Of a stretch of 64,000 nucleotides of DNA, positions 1-10,402 are shown piece by piece. Numbering within the stretch: position 1 is the first letter of the stretch; the number at the start of each line of letters is the position of its first letter. The notes under the pieces were generated by a model. That model had not been told where the DNA came from, made no database searches, and saw only the letters and a list, made by a program, of their open reading frames with translations. The position numbers were made by a program, and so were the translations under genes. The stretch is from Diphasiastrum complanatum (taxonomy: Eukaryota; Streptophyta; Lycopodiopsida; Lycopodiales; Lycopodiaceae): NCBI GenBank assembly GCA_029204225.1, contig CM055102.1, positions 49,171,057-49,235,056 on the forward strand, given 5' to 3'.

Positions 1-1878
1 TGCTCCAAATAGATTTCTCCTCCAATAAGCTTTTCTCTCACAAAATGGTGTGCCACTTCTATGTGCTTGCTTCTTGCATGAAATATGGGATTATTGGCAA
101 GAGCTTGGGCCGAGATGTTATCACACTTGATCATTGGTAGATCATCCTCCTTGATGCACTTTAGCTCCATTAATAACCTCTTGATCCAAAGCACTTCTTT
201 GGTAGTTGTAGTGAGTCCTTTGTACTCGGCCTCACATGAAGAGAGAGATATAGTATCTTGCTTTTTGGAAAGCCAAGATATTAGATTGCTTCCAAGAAAG
301 ATAGTGTATGCACTAATAGACTTTCGATCCATCTTGTCACTTGCAAAGTCCAAATCCGAGTAGCCAATAATGGATAGATCTTCACTTTTATAGAGTAGGT
401 CATAATCACAAGATGAAGATACATATCTTAGAATCCTCTTGGCCATCTTCCAATGATGGATCTTAGGATTTTGCATAAATTGACTCAATTTGTGCACACA
501 AAAACTTAGATCGGGCCTAGTAATGGCAAGCCAAATCAAGGAGCCTACAAGACTCCTAAAAAGTGTGATGTCCTCAAAGGATCTTTCATCACCTTTATTA
601 GGATCTTTTACAATTTGCTCCATTGGAGTATCTATGCTCTTAGAATTTTCTATATGGAATTTTTTCAACATAGAGTGAGCATATCTAGATTGGCATATAC
701 AGACATGATTTTCATAAAAATCAATTTCTAGGCCTAGGATGTAATGCATCTCTCCTAGATCTTGCATTTTAAACTCACATCCAAGTGCTAGCTTGGTTTC
801 ATCAACTAGCTTGATACAAATTCCACAAAGAATAATGTCATCAACATAAAATTAGAAGAATGACAATATTGCTATCAACAAACTTTAGATACATGGAAGG
901 ATCATAGTCACTAAGAGTAAATCCTAGTGAGATAGGAAAAGAATTAAGTCTTGAATACCATGATCTTGGTGCTTGCTTGAGTCCATAAAGACTTTTGAAG
1001 AGCAAGCACACTTTGGACTCATCCTTGATGAATCCTTGAGGTTGTTCCATATAGATCTCCTCCTCAAGATAACCATTTAGAAAAGCATTGGATACATCTA
1101 ATTGGAACACCTTCCACTTGAAAAAACAAGCAAGAGAAATAAGAATTCTTATTGTCACCATCTTTGCAATGGGTGCAAAGGTCTCCTCATAATCAAGACC
1201 ATGGATTTGAGCAAATCCTTTGGCACATAATCTTGCTTTATGCTTGTTGATGGTGCCATCATGATTGAACTTGATCCGAAATACCCACTTGCAACCAATC
1301 ACATGCTTGTTGGATGGAGGATCCACAAGCTCCCAAGTATTGTTGGTGATCAATGCATCATACTCTTGCTTCATGGCATCATACCACTCCTTGGTATTGA
1401 GTGCCTCTTGTACATTCTTTGGCTCTTCATGAGAGACATAAAAAACATAATTAGTGGAATCAACATCCACTTGTTTGCCTTTGTCAACATATGAGAGCCT
1501 CTTAGGCTCGGATATATCTCTCATGGATCTTCTTGGTGAGAAAATCCGAGGAGAGTCTTCTTCAAATCTCGACCCCATCACATCATGATTGTCTTCAAAA
1601 TCAATAATTGATGATGCATCCATAGATTTCTTGATCTTGGCCTCTTCAAAAGATGAGTGTTGATCTTCATGAAAGACAACATCTCTACTTTCAATAACTT
1701 GAGAAGTAGAGAGTATAAAGACTCTATAGGCCTTCTTGGTGGATGAGTATCCAACCACGATCGCTTTTCATGCACTAGGATCTTCCTTCTTCCTTGTTTC
1801 CAAGGGAATATGGACAAAGCATAAGCATCCAAAAACTCTAAGGTGATCAACCTTAGGCTTCTTCAAAAATAAGATTTC
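1..1878 (-). pseudogene. Copia A reverse transcriptase and RNase H (3' half of pol), broken
   Basis: The minus strand encodes the RT core: a WVFRIKFN block, KARLCAKGFAQ, FAPIAKM, FQLDVSNAFLNG, EEIYMEQPQGF and SLYGLKQAPRSWYSRL. RNase H follows towards position 1. The frame is broken twice. A TGA replaces the expected Trp in the linker ahead of the VGYSSTKKAY block (about 1767-1775). An extra T in the run before the catalytic YVDD motif (about 845-855) shifts frame, so catalytic YVDD is not translated in register. The same two lesions occur in element C. Plus-strand open frames at 85-363, 490-678 and 1240-1494 are antisense shadows. Confidence 0.9.
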
Positions 1879-1883
1879 ATATG
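1879..1883. repeat. Target-site duplication of copia B, left copy
   Basis: ATATG immediately before the 5' LTR matches 6981-6985 after the 3' LTR. Five base pairs is the normal copia duplication length. Confidence 0.93.
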
Positions 1884-2703
1884 TGTGAGAAATTGGCAAA
1901 AATCTAGCTTGGTATTTTTTATGATAGAAGTTTGTAAGTGAATCTCACATGTGTGGAGGATGTTCCCACGTGTGGAGAATTGTAAAGTAAATCAAAATGT
2001 TTGATATAGGGGTCTCATAGAATTTCATAGTCAAGCATTTAGGTGTAGGATGTTGATAGGGTCAAATTTGGCATAGATGGCAAATTATCCATTTCCACTT
2101 GTAATGCCAATATTGAGCCAAAATAGAGCCAAACTTGTGCCAATTAGAGTGTAGACAAGTGTCATGCTTTTGTTTGATGAAGCTTAAGAGGTCCAATAGG
2201 ATTTAGAGGTGGAACCTTGTGAGGTCCAATAGAAAATTGAGGTGTGCTTGAATATAGTCCAATAGAATTTAGAGGTGCATGGATCAATGGTCCAATAGGA
2301 TTAAGAGGTGGCAAAGTGTGATCCAATCATAGTTAAGCATAGTGGTAGCTCAGGAATCTATTAGTATCATTGTACTCCTCCTTTTGGATCTAATTGATTT
2401 TGAGATTGAGTGGATTTTGAGTGTCATTGAATTTCTAGCTTTCTCTCTCTACCCGAGAGCTCATGATGGTTTTTCTCTCTCTACCCGAGGAGAGCAGCTT
2501 GTTTTTACTTAGAATACTTTTGGAACACTTCCCATATGTGTGAGTGAGAGTTGGAAGTGATTGAATGCATGTAGTAGTGTGTTTTTGCCATAGGATACAA
2601 GATTGATCTTGAATCTCAATCTAGTCTTGATCTTGGTGCATCTACACACCTTGGGAGATCACAAGTACATGTAGTGGACAGTCCACACATGTGAAATTCA
2701 ACA
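1884..2703 (+). repeat. 5' LTR of copia B (820 bp)
   Basis: Starts TGTGAGAAATTGG and ends GAAATTCAACA. It contains five CCAAT boxes (2193, 2226, 2259, 2292, 2323) at 31-33-bp spacing. A palindromic CACATGTG lies next to the end. Confidence 0.95.
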
Positions 2704-2720
2704 TGGTATCAGAGCCTACC
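2704..2720 (+). other. Primer-binding site of copia B
   Basis: TGGTATCAGAGCCTACC directly abuts the 5' LTR and matches the usual initiator Met-tRNA primer site. The leader 2721-3460 shows no gene and resembles the leaders of elements A and C. Confidence 0.92.
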
Positions 2721-3460
2721 TAAGGTTACCATGCATTTTGATCCATTTGAGTGAGAACTATTCATCAATCTTGAGCTAGAAATTGTCAAGGCCCATTTTC
2801 CTAGCTATCTTGTTCAATTTTAGATCAAAAGAGATCAAAAGGACATTGATTGGGTCTGACCTGGTACTGTACGGAATCATGTGCTCAGACACGTGTGAGG
2901 AACATCCAATTTCAGTTTGGGAGTTCTCTTTCATGTTTGATCCAAAAATCTTGCTAGATAGCTTGTTTTGAAGCTATTTTTGTCTAGTTTCTGATGCAAT
3001 CAGTTTCATTCCATTTGGTTGAGCCAATCAAAAGTTATAAGCTTTTAAAGAGGGTTAGTTAGGGCACCTAGACCTGGGTGGACACATTTGGTTTGGTCAA
3101 AAGATTGCTTGTTTGATCCAAAATCACAGTTGAATGCTTACCAATCTCATCTATATGTGATCTAGGCACTGTTTTGAGATCTTAGCCATTTTGTTTCATG
3201 CAATATCATTGTATTTGAGTCAAATTTGGTTTCTTAGTGTATTTCACACGTGCTAAGAGTGTTTGATCCTAACTTTGCCCATACTCCATCATTTGATGTG
3301 AAGTAGATCTAGTTTTGGAGAGATTGAGATAGCTAGTGAGAATCATCTCACAGTTTGTTGCAAGATCTTGCATAGGAGATGGTAGCACACCATTATTGGA
3401 TCCTATAGTGAGAGAGAAGCAACATTTTTTGTTCATCACTTTTATTTATCTCCACTTTAC

Positions 3461-6034
3461 ATGACTTCAATGAGTTCATACTTGTTGCAACCAAGTGAGC
3501 GATTGTCTACTTCCAATTATTCAATATGGAAGTTGAGGATGGAGTCCATCTTGATACTCCAAGATGTGATGGACATTCTACTTGGGATTGAGGAGGAGCC
3601 TGAAGTCCTTCAAGAAGTACAAAAATACAAGAAGAGAGCTAGGATGGCTCTCCACTACATTAAGATGAATGTCTCTAATGAGATATTGAGGGAGATTGGT
3701 GATTGTTCTACATCCAAGGAAGCTTGAGATTGTCTCAAGTCCATCTATGAGGCTAAGAACACCTCTAGGCTCCTCACTCTTAGAAATCAAATATTCCAAA
3801 GTAGTCACAAGAGTGATGAGAGTGCATCTAATTATGTTTTGAGACTCAAGGATATTCATAGGGAGCTTGCATGTATTGGTGACTCAATCAATCAAAGTGA
3901 GCTAGTTCAAGTCATTCTCAATGGCTTGAGAGATGAATATGACAACCTTGTCCAATCCTATGCTATTAAGGAGGAGCTACCAAGTTTGGAGGCCCTTCAA
4001 AGTGTGCTTATTTCTGAAGAATCAAGACAAGAGTACAAACTCTTGAGGATGGACAAGCTATCACTCAATCATGATGATGGCAAAGTTCTATTTGCCAAGC
4101 ACAAAGAGAGGAGTAAGAAGCAACACCATCACTTCTCTAATGACAAAGCTAAAGACCAAGATGGAGAGGAGGAGGATACCTCTCATGCTTTTAATTCAAA
4201 TCTCAAGAAGAAGATGATCAAGTGCTTTTATTGTGGCAAGAAAGGCCATTATGTCACCAATTGCCTCAAGAAGAAGAATCAACTCAATCAAGCCAACATC
4301 ACCAATGAGAAAGAAGACTATATTGCAAGTGATGGAGAAGGCTCTCTTATGGCATCAAGCTTCTTCTCTTCCACCTTCAACAAGGATGACTCATGGTATA
4401 TTGATAGTGGAGCATCTTCACATATGTGTGGCTCCAAGCACTTTTTTTCATCTATTATGCCTTATGATGGAGTCAAGAAGACCATATACTTTGCAAGTAA
4501 GCATGAGTGCAATATTGAAGGAGTAAGGATTATCCCCTTGAAGCTTGCATCTTCTAAAGATCTCTTTCTCAACAATGATCTTTTTGTCCCAAAGCTTACA
4601 AAGAACATCTTAAGTGTTGGCCAACTTCTTGATAGTGGCTTTGATGTCAATCTCAATAATGACAATTGTGTGATTAAGAAGGATGGTGAGATCCTTGCAT
4701 ATGGATCAAGATTTGAAGGCATCTACAAATTTGATCCAAGTGAGAGTGAAAACTCTCTTGATGTTTCTTATATTTCCAATATTTCAAAGGAGGAGGATTA
4801 CACAAGATGCACATATCTTCTCTCTTCAAGTATTATGGTGTATGATTATTCCTTATTATTCAAAGCATATGTTGAGAAGAAATTCTCATTGAAGATCAAA
4901 GCTTTGAGGAGTATTGGAGCTCTTGAAGGAATAGCACCATATGAGGTTTTATTCAAGATGAAGCCTAAGGTTGATCACCTTAGTGAACTTGGTAGTGCTT
5001 GCTTTGCATATATTCCCTTGGAAACAAGAAGGAAGGATGATCCAAGCTCATGGATCATGATTGGATACTCATCCATCAAGGAGGCCTTTAGTGTCTTTAC
5101 ACTCTCTATTTCAAATGTGATCGTGAATAGAGATGTCATATTGCATGAAGATTCAATCTTGGAAGTGGCCGAGATCAAGGCTTCTCAAGAGGCATCACAA
5201 GTTATCCTTTTTGAAGGTATTCAAGTTATGATGGGGCCAATGTGTGAGGAGGAGTTTCTTCTTCATATGATTTCAAGAAGATCTTCAAGATGCATGGCCG
5301 AGTCTTTATGGCTCACCTTACATGGCAAAGAGGGGCATCTTTCATGTTGTATCTACTACAACACATTCATATATGCTTCTCTTCCTTTGCTTGAAATGCT
5401 ATCTTGCTTCATTGAATTTTTTGGATCTCAAAGTTCAAGAAAAGCTATACTAGTTTTGTATGATGCTTATGGTATGGACATGTTTCTTGTCATTATTGAC
5501 TTAGATGTGTTTCCAATACTTTTTGAAAGCAAGATATTGTATTGTCAAAAGTATGCTCTTGATTTTAGTAAGAACAAGATTGAGCTTGGTACTCACTTTT
5601 TTGAAAATCATGTTTTCACATGTTTTGAGGCAAATTGTAAACTCCTCTTGAGATTAAGTGAAGCATCCAAAGTGGACACTTACATCCTTGAGAGAGTAAC
5701 TAGCCTAAAAAAGATCAAGATAGTCTTTGATATCAAGATTAGATCCATCATGGACATAGTTCATTGTATGTGGACTAGTCAAGCTAGAAAGCATAATCTT
5801 GATAATCATCATTGTTTCACATCTTATGATCTTGATCTCCATGATCCTTATGAGGCTTGGAAGCCTCAGATTTCTCTATTTATGGTGCATCCATCATGCA
5901 AGTGGAAATTTCAAGGCAAAGATCATCATCAAGCATGGAGGAAGCCCATGATAATAGTGGCATATTGGTGGAGCACTCTTCAAAGGCATTGGCAAGAGAT
6001 CTCTACCAAAGAGATCTTATCATGGATATGGTGA
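3461..6034 (+). pseudogene. Copia B gag-protease fused to a shortened pol and an unrecognised C-terminal part
   Basis: A frame of about 858 codons is interrupted only by one TGA (3725-3727), where related copies have Trp. It starts at a conserved MTSMSSYLL-type gag start. Visible parts are gag, CCHC knuckle (CFYCGKKGHYVTNC), protease WYIDSGASSHMC, a short integrase remnant (KIKALRS) and the linker IGYSSIKEAF. Integrase core, RT and RNase H are missing. From about 5330 to the stop at 6034 roughly 230 codons stay open but match nothing I recognise. They may be captured host sequence or chance. Downstream, 6035-6150 is non-coding. Confidence 0.85.
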
Positions 6035-6150
6035 GGGTGCTGCTATGATGGATCCCTTGGCTGATCTTCACTTCTTATGCATACCAAATAATCCACTCAA
6101 AAAGATCTACAAACTTCTCAAGTGATCTAGTACCTTTCCAAGCTATTTTT

Positions 6151-6160
6151 TGAGGAGGAG
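6151..6160 (+). other. Polypurine tract of copia B
   Basis: TGAGGAGGAG directly precedes the 3' LTR. It is the usual plus-strand priming site, and a near-identical tract precedes the 3' LTR of element C. Confidence 0.85.
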
Positions 6161-6980
6161 TGTGAGAAATTGGCAAAAATCTAGCTTGGTATTTTTTATG
6201 ATAGAAGTTTGTAAGTGAATCTCACATGTGTGGAGGATGTTCCCACGTGTGGAGAATTGTAAAGTAAATCAAAATGTTTGATATAGGGGTCTCATAGAAT
6301 TTCATAGTCAAGCATTTAGGTGTAGGATGTTGATAGGGTCAAATTTGGCATAGATGGCAAATTATCCATTTCCACTTGTAATGCCAATATTGAGCCAAAA
6401 TAGAGCCAAACTTGTGCCAATTAGAGTGTAGACAAGTGTCATGCTTTTGTTTGATGAAGCTTAAGAGGTCCAATAGGATTTAGAGGTGGAACCTTGTGAG
6501 GTCCAATAGAAAATTGAGGTGTGCTTGAATATAGACCAATAGAATTTAGAGGTGCATGGATCAATGGTCCAATAGGATTAAGAGGTGGCAAAGTGTGATC
6601 CAATCATAGTTAAGCATAGTGGTAGCTCATGAATCTATTAGTATCATTGTACTCCTCCTTTTGGATTCAATTGATTTTGAGATTGAGTGGATTTTGAGTG
6701 TTATTGAATTTCTAGCTTTCTCTCTCTACCCGAGAGCTCATGATGGTTTTTCTCTCTCTACCCGAGGAGAGCAGCTTGTTTCTACTTAGAATACTTTTGG
6801 AACACTTCCCATATGTGTGAGTGAGAGTTGGAAGTGATTGAATGCATGTAGTAGTGTGTTTTTGCCATAGGATACAAGATTGATCTTGAATCTCAATCTA
6901 GTCTTGATCTTGGTGCATCTACACACCTTGGGAGATCACAAGTACATGTAGTGGACAGTCCACACATGTGAAATTCAACA
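6161..6980 (+). repeat. 3' LTR of copia B (820 bp)
   Basis: Same length as the 5' LTR, with about six substitutions between them by eye (over 99% identity). Its last bases AAATTCAACA abut the right target duplication. Confidence 0.95.
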
Positions 6981-6985
6981 ATATG
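6981..6985. repeat. Target-site duplication of copia B, right copy
   Basis: ATATG directly after the 3' LTR matches 1879-1883. The insertion lies inside the coding region of element A. Confidence 0.93.
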
Positions 6986-8921
6986 GTGACTTTCCTCCAA
7001 GAGCTATATGTGGGAGCCTATTGCAAAGATAATTTGCACAATTAATGGCTTCTCCCCAAAAATCTTTGGGCAAAGATGCCTCAATTCTCATAGATTTTGC
7101 ACATTCACACAGAGATCTATTCTTTCTCTCAGCCACTCCATTTTGAGAGGGAGAGTAGGCACAAGAAAACTCTCTTTTAATGCCTTCAAGCTCACAAAAA
7201 TCTTGAAATTTATTGGAGATATATTCACCACCTCCATCACTTCTAAGAGCTTTAATCTTGAATGAGAATTGCTTCTCTACATAAGCATTGAAAATAAGGA
7301 AATGATCAAACACCATAGATTTAAAAGCAAGAAGATATATCCAAGTGAATCTTGTGAAATCATCAATGAAAGTAACAAAACAAGTGGCTCCTCCCTTGCT
7401 TGTAGTTGATGAGAAATGCACATCCGAGTGGATTAACTCCAAAGGATGCTTGCTTTTGATAGAAGATTTTGTAAATGACTTTTTGTGAGATTTAGCAATA
7501 GCACAAGCCTCACAAGGCTTGATCTTCTTGGAGAGTGACTTTGGCAAGCCAATAGCTTTGGCTTCTTTGATCATAGAGAGCATGGATTTGTAGTTGGGAT
7601 GTCCCAACCTCCTATGCCATAATTCCTCCATAGAGAGCTTGTTCACAAGAGCAACATTACAAGCATTCACATACTCATTTGGATCTAGTTTATAGATGCC
7701 ACCAAATCTAGATCCTAATGCAAGTATCTCATCATTCTTCTTGATAGTGAAAGTATCAACATTGAATTTTACATCAAGGCCATTATCAAGCAATTGGCCA
7801 ACACTAATAAGATTCTTGGTAAGCTTAGGTACATAAAGAACTTTAGAGGATGCAAGCTTCAAGGGAATGCTCCCTATGTCTTCAATAGGACATTCAAAAT
7901 CATTTGCAGTGTATATTGATTTCTTGACTCCATCATAAGGTGAAATAGAAGAGAAAGAGTCCTTGGAGCTACACATATGTGAAGAGGCTCCACTATCAAT
8001 ATACCATAGGTCGTCCTTCTTGAAAGGAGTAGATGAGAAACTAGAGACCATAAGAGATCCCTCTCCATCACTTGCAATAGTGTCTTCCTTCTCATTGGTA
8101 ATGTTGGCTTGCTTGAGTTGATTCTTCTTCTTGAAGCAATTGGTGGCATAATGACCTTTCTTGCCACAATAAAAGCACTTGATCTTCTTCTTTTTGAGAT
8201 TGGATGATGAAGCATTAGAGGAATCATCTTCCTCCTCATCTTTGTCTTTGGATTTGACTTTGTCCTTGCTTGAGGATTGTTGATGTTGGTTCTTGCTCCT
8301 CCCTTTGTGCTTATCCTTGGCAAAGAGAGCTTTGCCATCATTATGAGTGAGAGAAAGCTTGTCCATCCTCAAGAGCTTGTACTCTTGTCTTGATTCTTCC
8401 GAAATTAGTACACTTTGGAGAGCCTCCAAACTTGGTAGCTCCTCCTTAATGGCATAGGATTGGACAAGGTTATCAAATTCACTTCTCAAGCCATTGAGAA
8501 TGACTTGAACTAGCTCATTTTGATTGATGGAATTTACTCTCAAAACATAACTAGATGCTCTCTCATCACTCTTTTGGCTACTTTGAAAGATTTGATTCCT
8601 AAGACTGAGAAGCCTAGAGGTATTCTTAGCCTCATAGATAGTCTTGAGACAATCCCAAGCTTCTTTGGCTGTTGTACAAGTACCTATCTCCCTCAATATC
8701 TCATTAGAGACATTCATCTTAATGTAGTGGAGAGCCATCCTAGCTCTCTTTTTTTATTTTTGAACCTCTTGAAGAACTTGTGGTTCTTCTTCAAGGCCAA
8801 GAACTATGTCCATCACGTCTTGAAGGATCAAGATGGACTCCATCCTCATTTTCCAAATTGAATAGTTTGAAGTGGTCAATCTTTCGCTTGATTCCAACAA
8901 GGATGAACCCATTGAAGACAT
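6986..8921 (-). pseudogene. Copia A gag-protease-integrase (5' half of pol), broken
   Basis: A 587-codon minus-strand frame (6975-8738) carries the gag UBN2-type region, a CCHC zinc knuckle (CFYCGKKGHYATNC), the protease site WYIDSGASSHM, a GAG-pre-integrase block (LWHRRLGHPNYKSM) and the integrase core with HSDVHFSS, FIDDFTRF, ALRSDGGGEY and NGVAERKNRS. Gag begins near 8921, but a TAA in the KYKKRARM region (about 8752-8757) splits it. Relative to element C it lacks about 11-12 residues after SSYVLRV and 6 residues before LYVPKLTKN. It is non-functional as read. Confidence 0.9.
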
Positions 8922-9659
8922 TTAAAGTGAAGAAAACTCAAATGATGAACAATAAATGTTGCTACACACTCTCAATAGGATCCAATAAGAGAGTACTATC
9001 TCCTCCTATGAAAGATCTTGCAACTATTTGTGAATTGATTCTCACTAGCTACACAAATCTCTCTAAAACAAGATCTATTTCACATCAAATGATGGAGTAT
9101 AGGCAAAGTTAGGATCAAACACTCTTAGCACTTGTGAAGTACTCTAAGAAACTAAATTTGACTCAAATACAATGATTTTGGATGAAACAAAATAGCTAAG
9201 ATCTCAAAACAGTACCTAGATCACATATAGATGAGATTGGCAAGCATACAACTGTGATTTTGGATCAAACAAGCAATCTCTTGACCAAACCAAATGTGTC
9301 CACCCAGGTCTAGGTGCCCTACCTAACCTTCTTCAAAAGCTTATAGCTTTTGATTAGCTCAACCAAATGGAACGAAACTGATTGCATCAGAAACTAGACA
9401 AAAATAGCTTCAAAACAAGCTATCAAGCAAGATAAATGGATCAAGCATGAGAGAGAAATTCCAAACTGAAATTGGATGTTCCTCACATGTGTCTAAGCAC
9501 CTGATTCCGTACAGTACTAGGTCAGACCCAATCAATGTCCTTTTGATCTCTTTTGATCCAAGATTGAACAAGATAGCTAGGAAAATGGGCCTTGACAACT
9601 TATAGCTCAAGATTGATGAAATTTTTCACTTAGATGGATCAAAATGCATGGTAACCTTA

Positions 9660-9676
9660 GGTAGGCTCTGATACCA
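9660..9676 (-). other. Primer-binding site of copia A (initiator Met-tRNA type)
   Basis: The minus strand reads TGGTATCAGAGCCTAC directly after the LTR end. This is complementary to the 3' end of plant initiator methionine tRNA, the standard primer for copia elements. The stretch 8922-9659 is the untranslated leader, with no gene seen in it. Confidence 0.9.
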
Positions 9677-10385
9677 TGTTGAATTTGACACGTGTGGATT
9701 GTCCACTACATGTACTTGTGATCTCCTAAGGTGTGTAGATGCACCAAGATCAAGACTAGATTGAGATTCAAGATCCATCTTTGATTCTATGGCAAAAACA
9801 CACTACTACATGCATTCAATCACTTCCAACTCTCACTCACACGTGTGGGAAGTATTCAAAAAATAATCTTAGTAAAAACAAGCTGCTCTCCTTGGGTAGG
9901 GAGAGAAAAAACATCATGAGCCCTTGGGTAGAGAGAGAAAGCTAGAAATCCAATAACTCACAAAATCCATGAAATCACCAAATCAATTAGATCCAAAATG
10001 AGGAGTACAATGATACTAGTAGATCCACGAGCTACCACTATGCTTAACTATGATTGGACCATACTTTGTCACCACTTGATCCTATTGGACCATTGATCCA
10101 TGCACCTCTTAATTCTATTGGACTATATTCAAGCACACCTCAATTTCCTATTGGACCTCACAAGGTTCCACCTCCAAATCCTATTGGACCTCTTGGAATT
10201 CATCAAACAAAAGCTTTACACTTGTCTACACTCTAATTGGCACGTGTTTAGCCTCTTACTCTATTTTAGCTCAATAGTGGCATTACAAGTGGAAATGCAT
10301 AATTTGCCATCTATGCCAAATTTATTCCTGTAAAAAACATAAGACCCCTATATCTAACATAGATAATCTTTTTCAATTCTTCACA
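9677..10385 (-). repeat. 5' LTR of copia A (709 bp)
   Basis: On the minus strand it starts TGTGAAGAATTG (at 10385) and ends AAATTCAACA (at 9677), directly followed by the primer-binding site. It is clearly related to the 741-bp LTRs of element C, including the regularly spaced GTCCAATAG boxes. The partner LTR lies outside the window, so insertion age cannot be estimated. Confidence 0.9.
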
Positions 10386-10402
10386 TCATACATGTCCAAA
10401 TG

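Larger units (their letters stand above)
1884..6980 (+). mobile_element. Complete non-autonomous copia retrotransposon B nested in element A
   Basis: This 5097-bp element has two 820-bp LTRs (1884-2703 and 6161-6980) that differ at about six positions, a tRNA-Met primer-binding site at 2704, a polypurine tract at 6151-6160 and matching 5-bp duplications (ATATG at 1879-1883 and 6981-6985). Near-identical LTRs mean a recent insertion. The internal region encodes gag and protease but no intact integrase and no reverse transcriptase or RNase H. Its movement must have used proteins from another element. Confidence 0.95.
1..10385 (-). mobile_element. Ty1/copia LTR retrotransposon A, minus strand, cut by window start and split by element B
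   Basis: Read on the minus strand this gives LTR, primer-binding site, gag, protease, integrase, reverse transcriptase and RNase H. The order of domains (integrase before RT) defines copia. The body is interrupted at 1884-6980 by element B. Removing B and one copy of the ATATG target duplication rejoins the integrase/RT linker exactly as in the related uninterrupted copy at 27049-33295. The left (3') LTR lies outside the window. The right end sits 18 bp beyond the stop codon of the DUF7869-like gene. The coding region has several lesions, so it is not autonomous. Confidence 0.93.

Noticed and set aside
85-678. Plus-strand open frames in the first 700 bases
   Set aside because: They are antisense to RNase H of copia A. 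Mirror-image frames occur opposite copia C.
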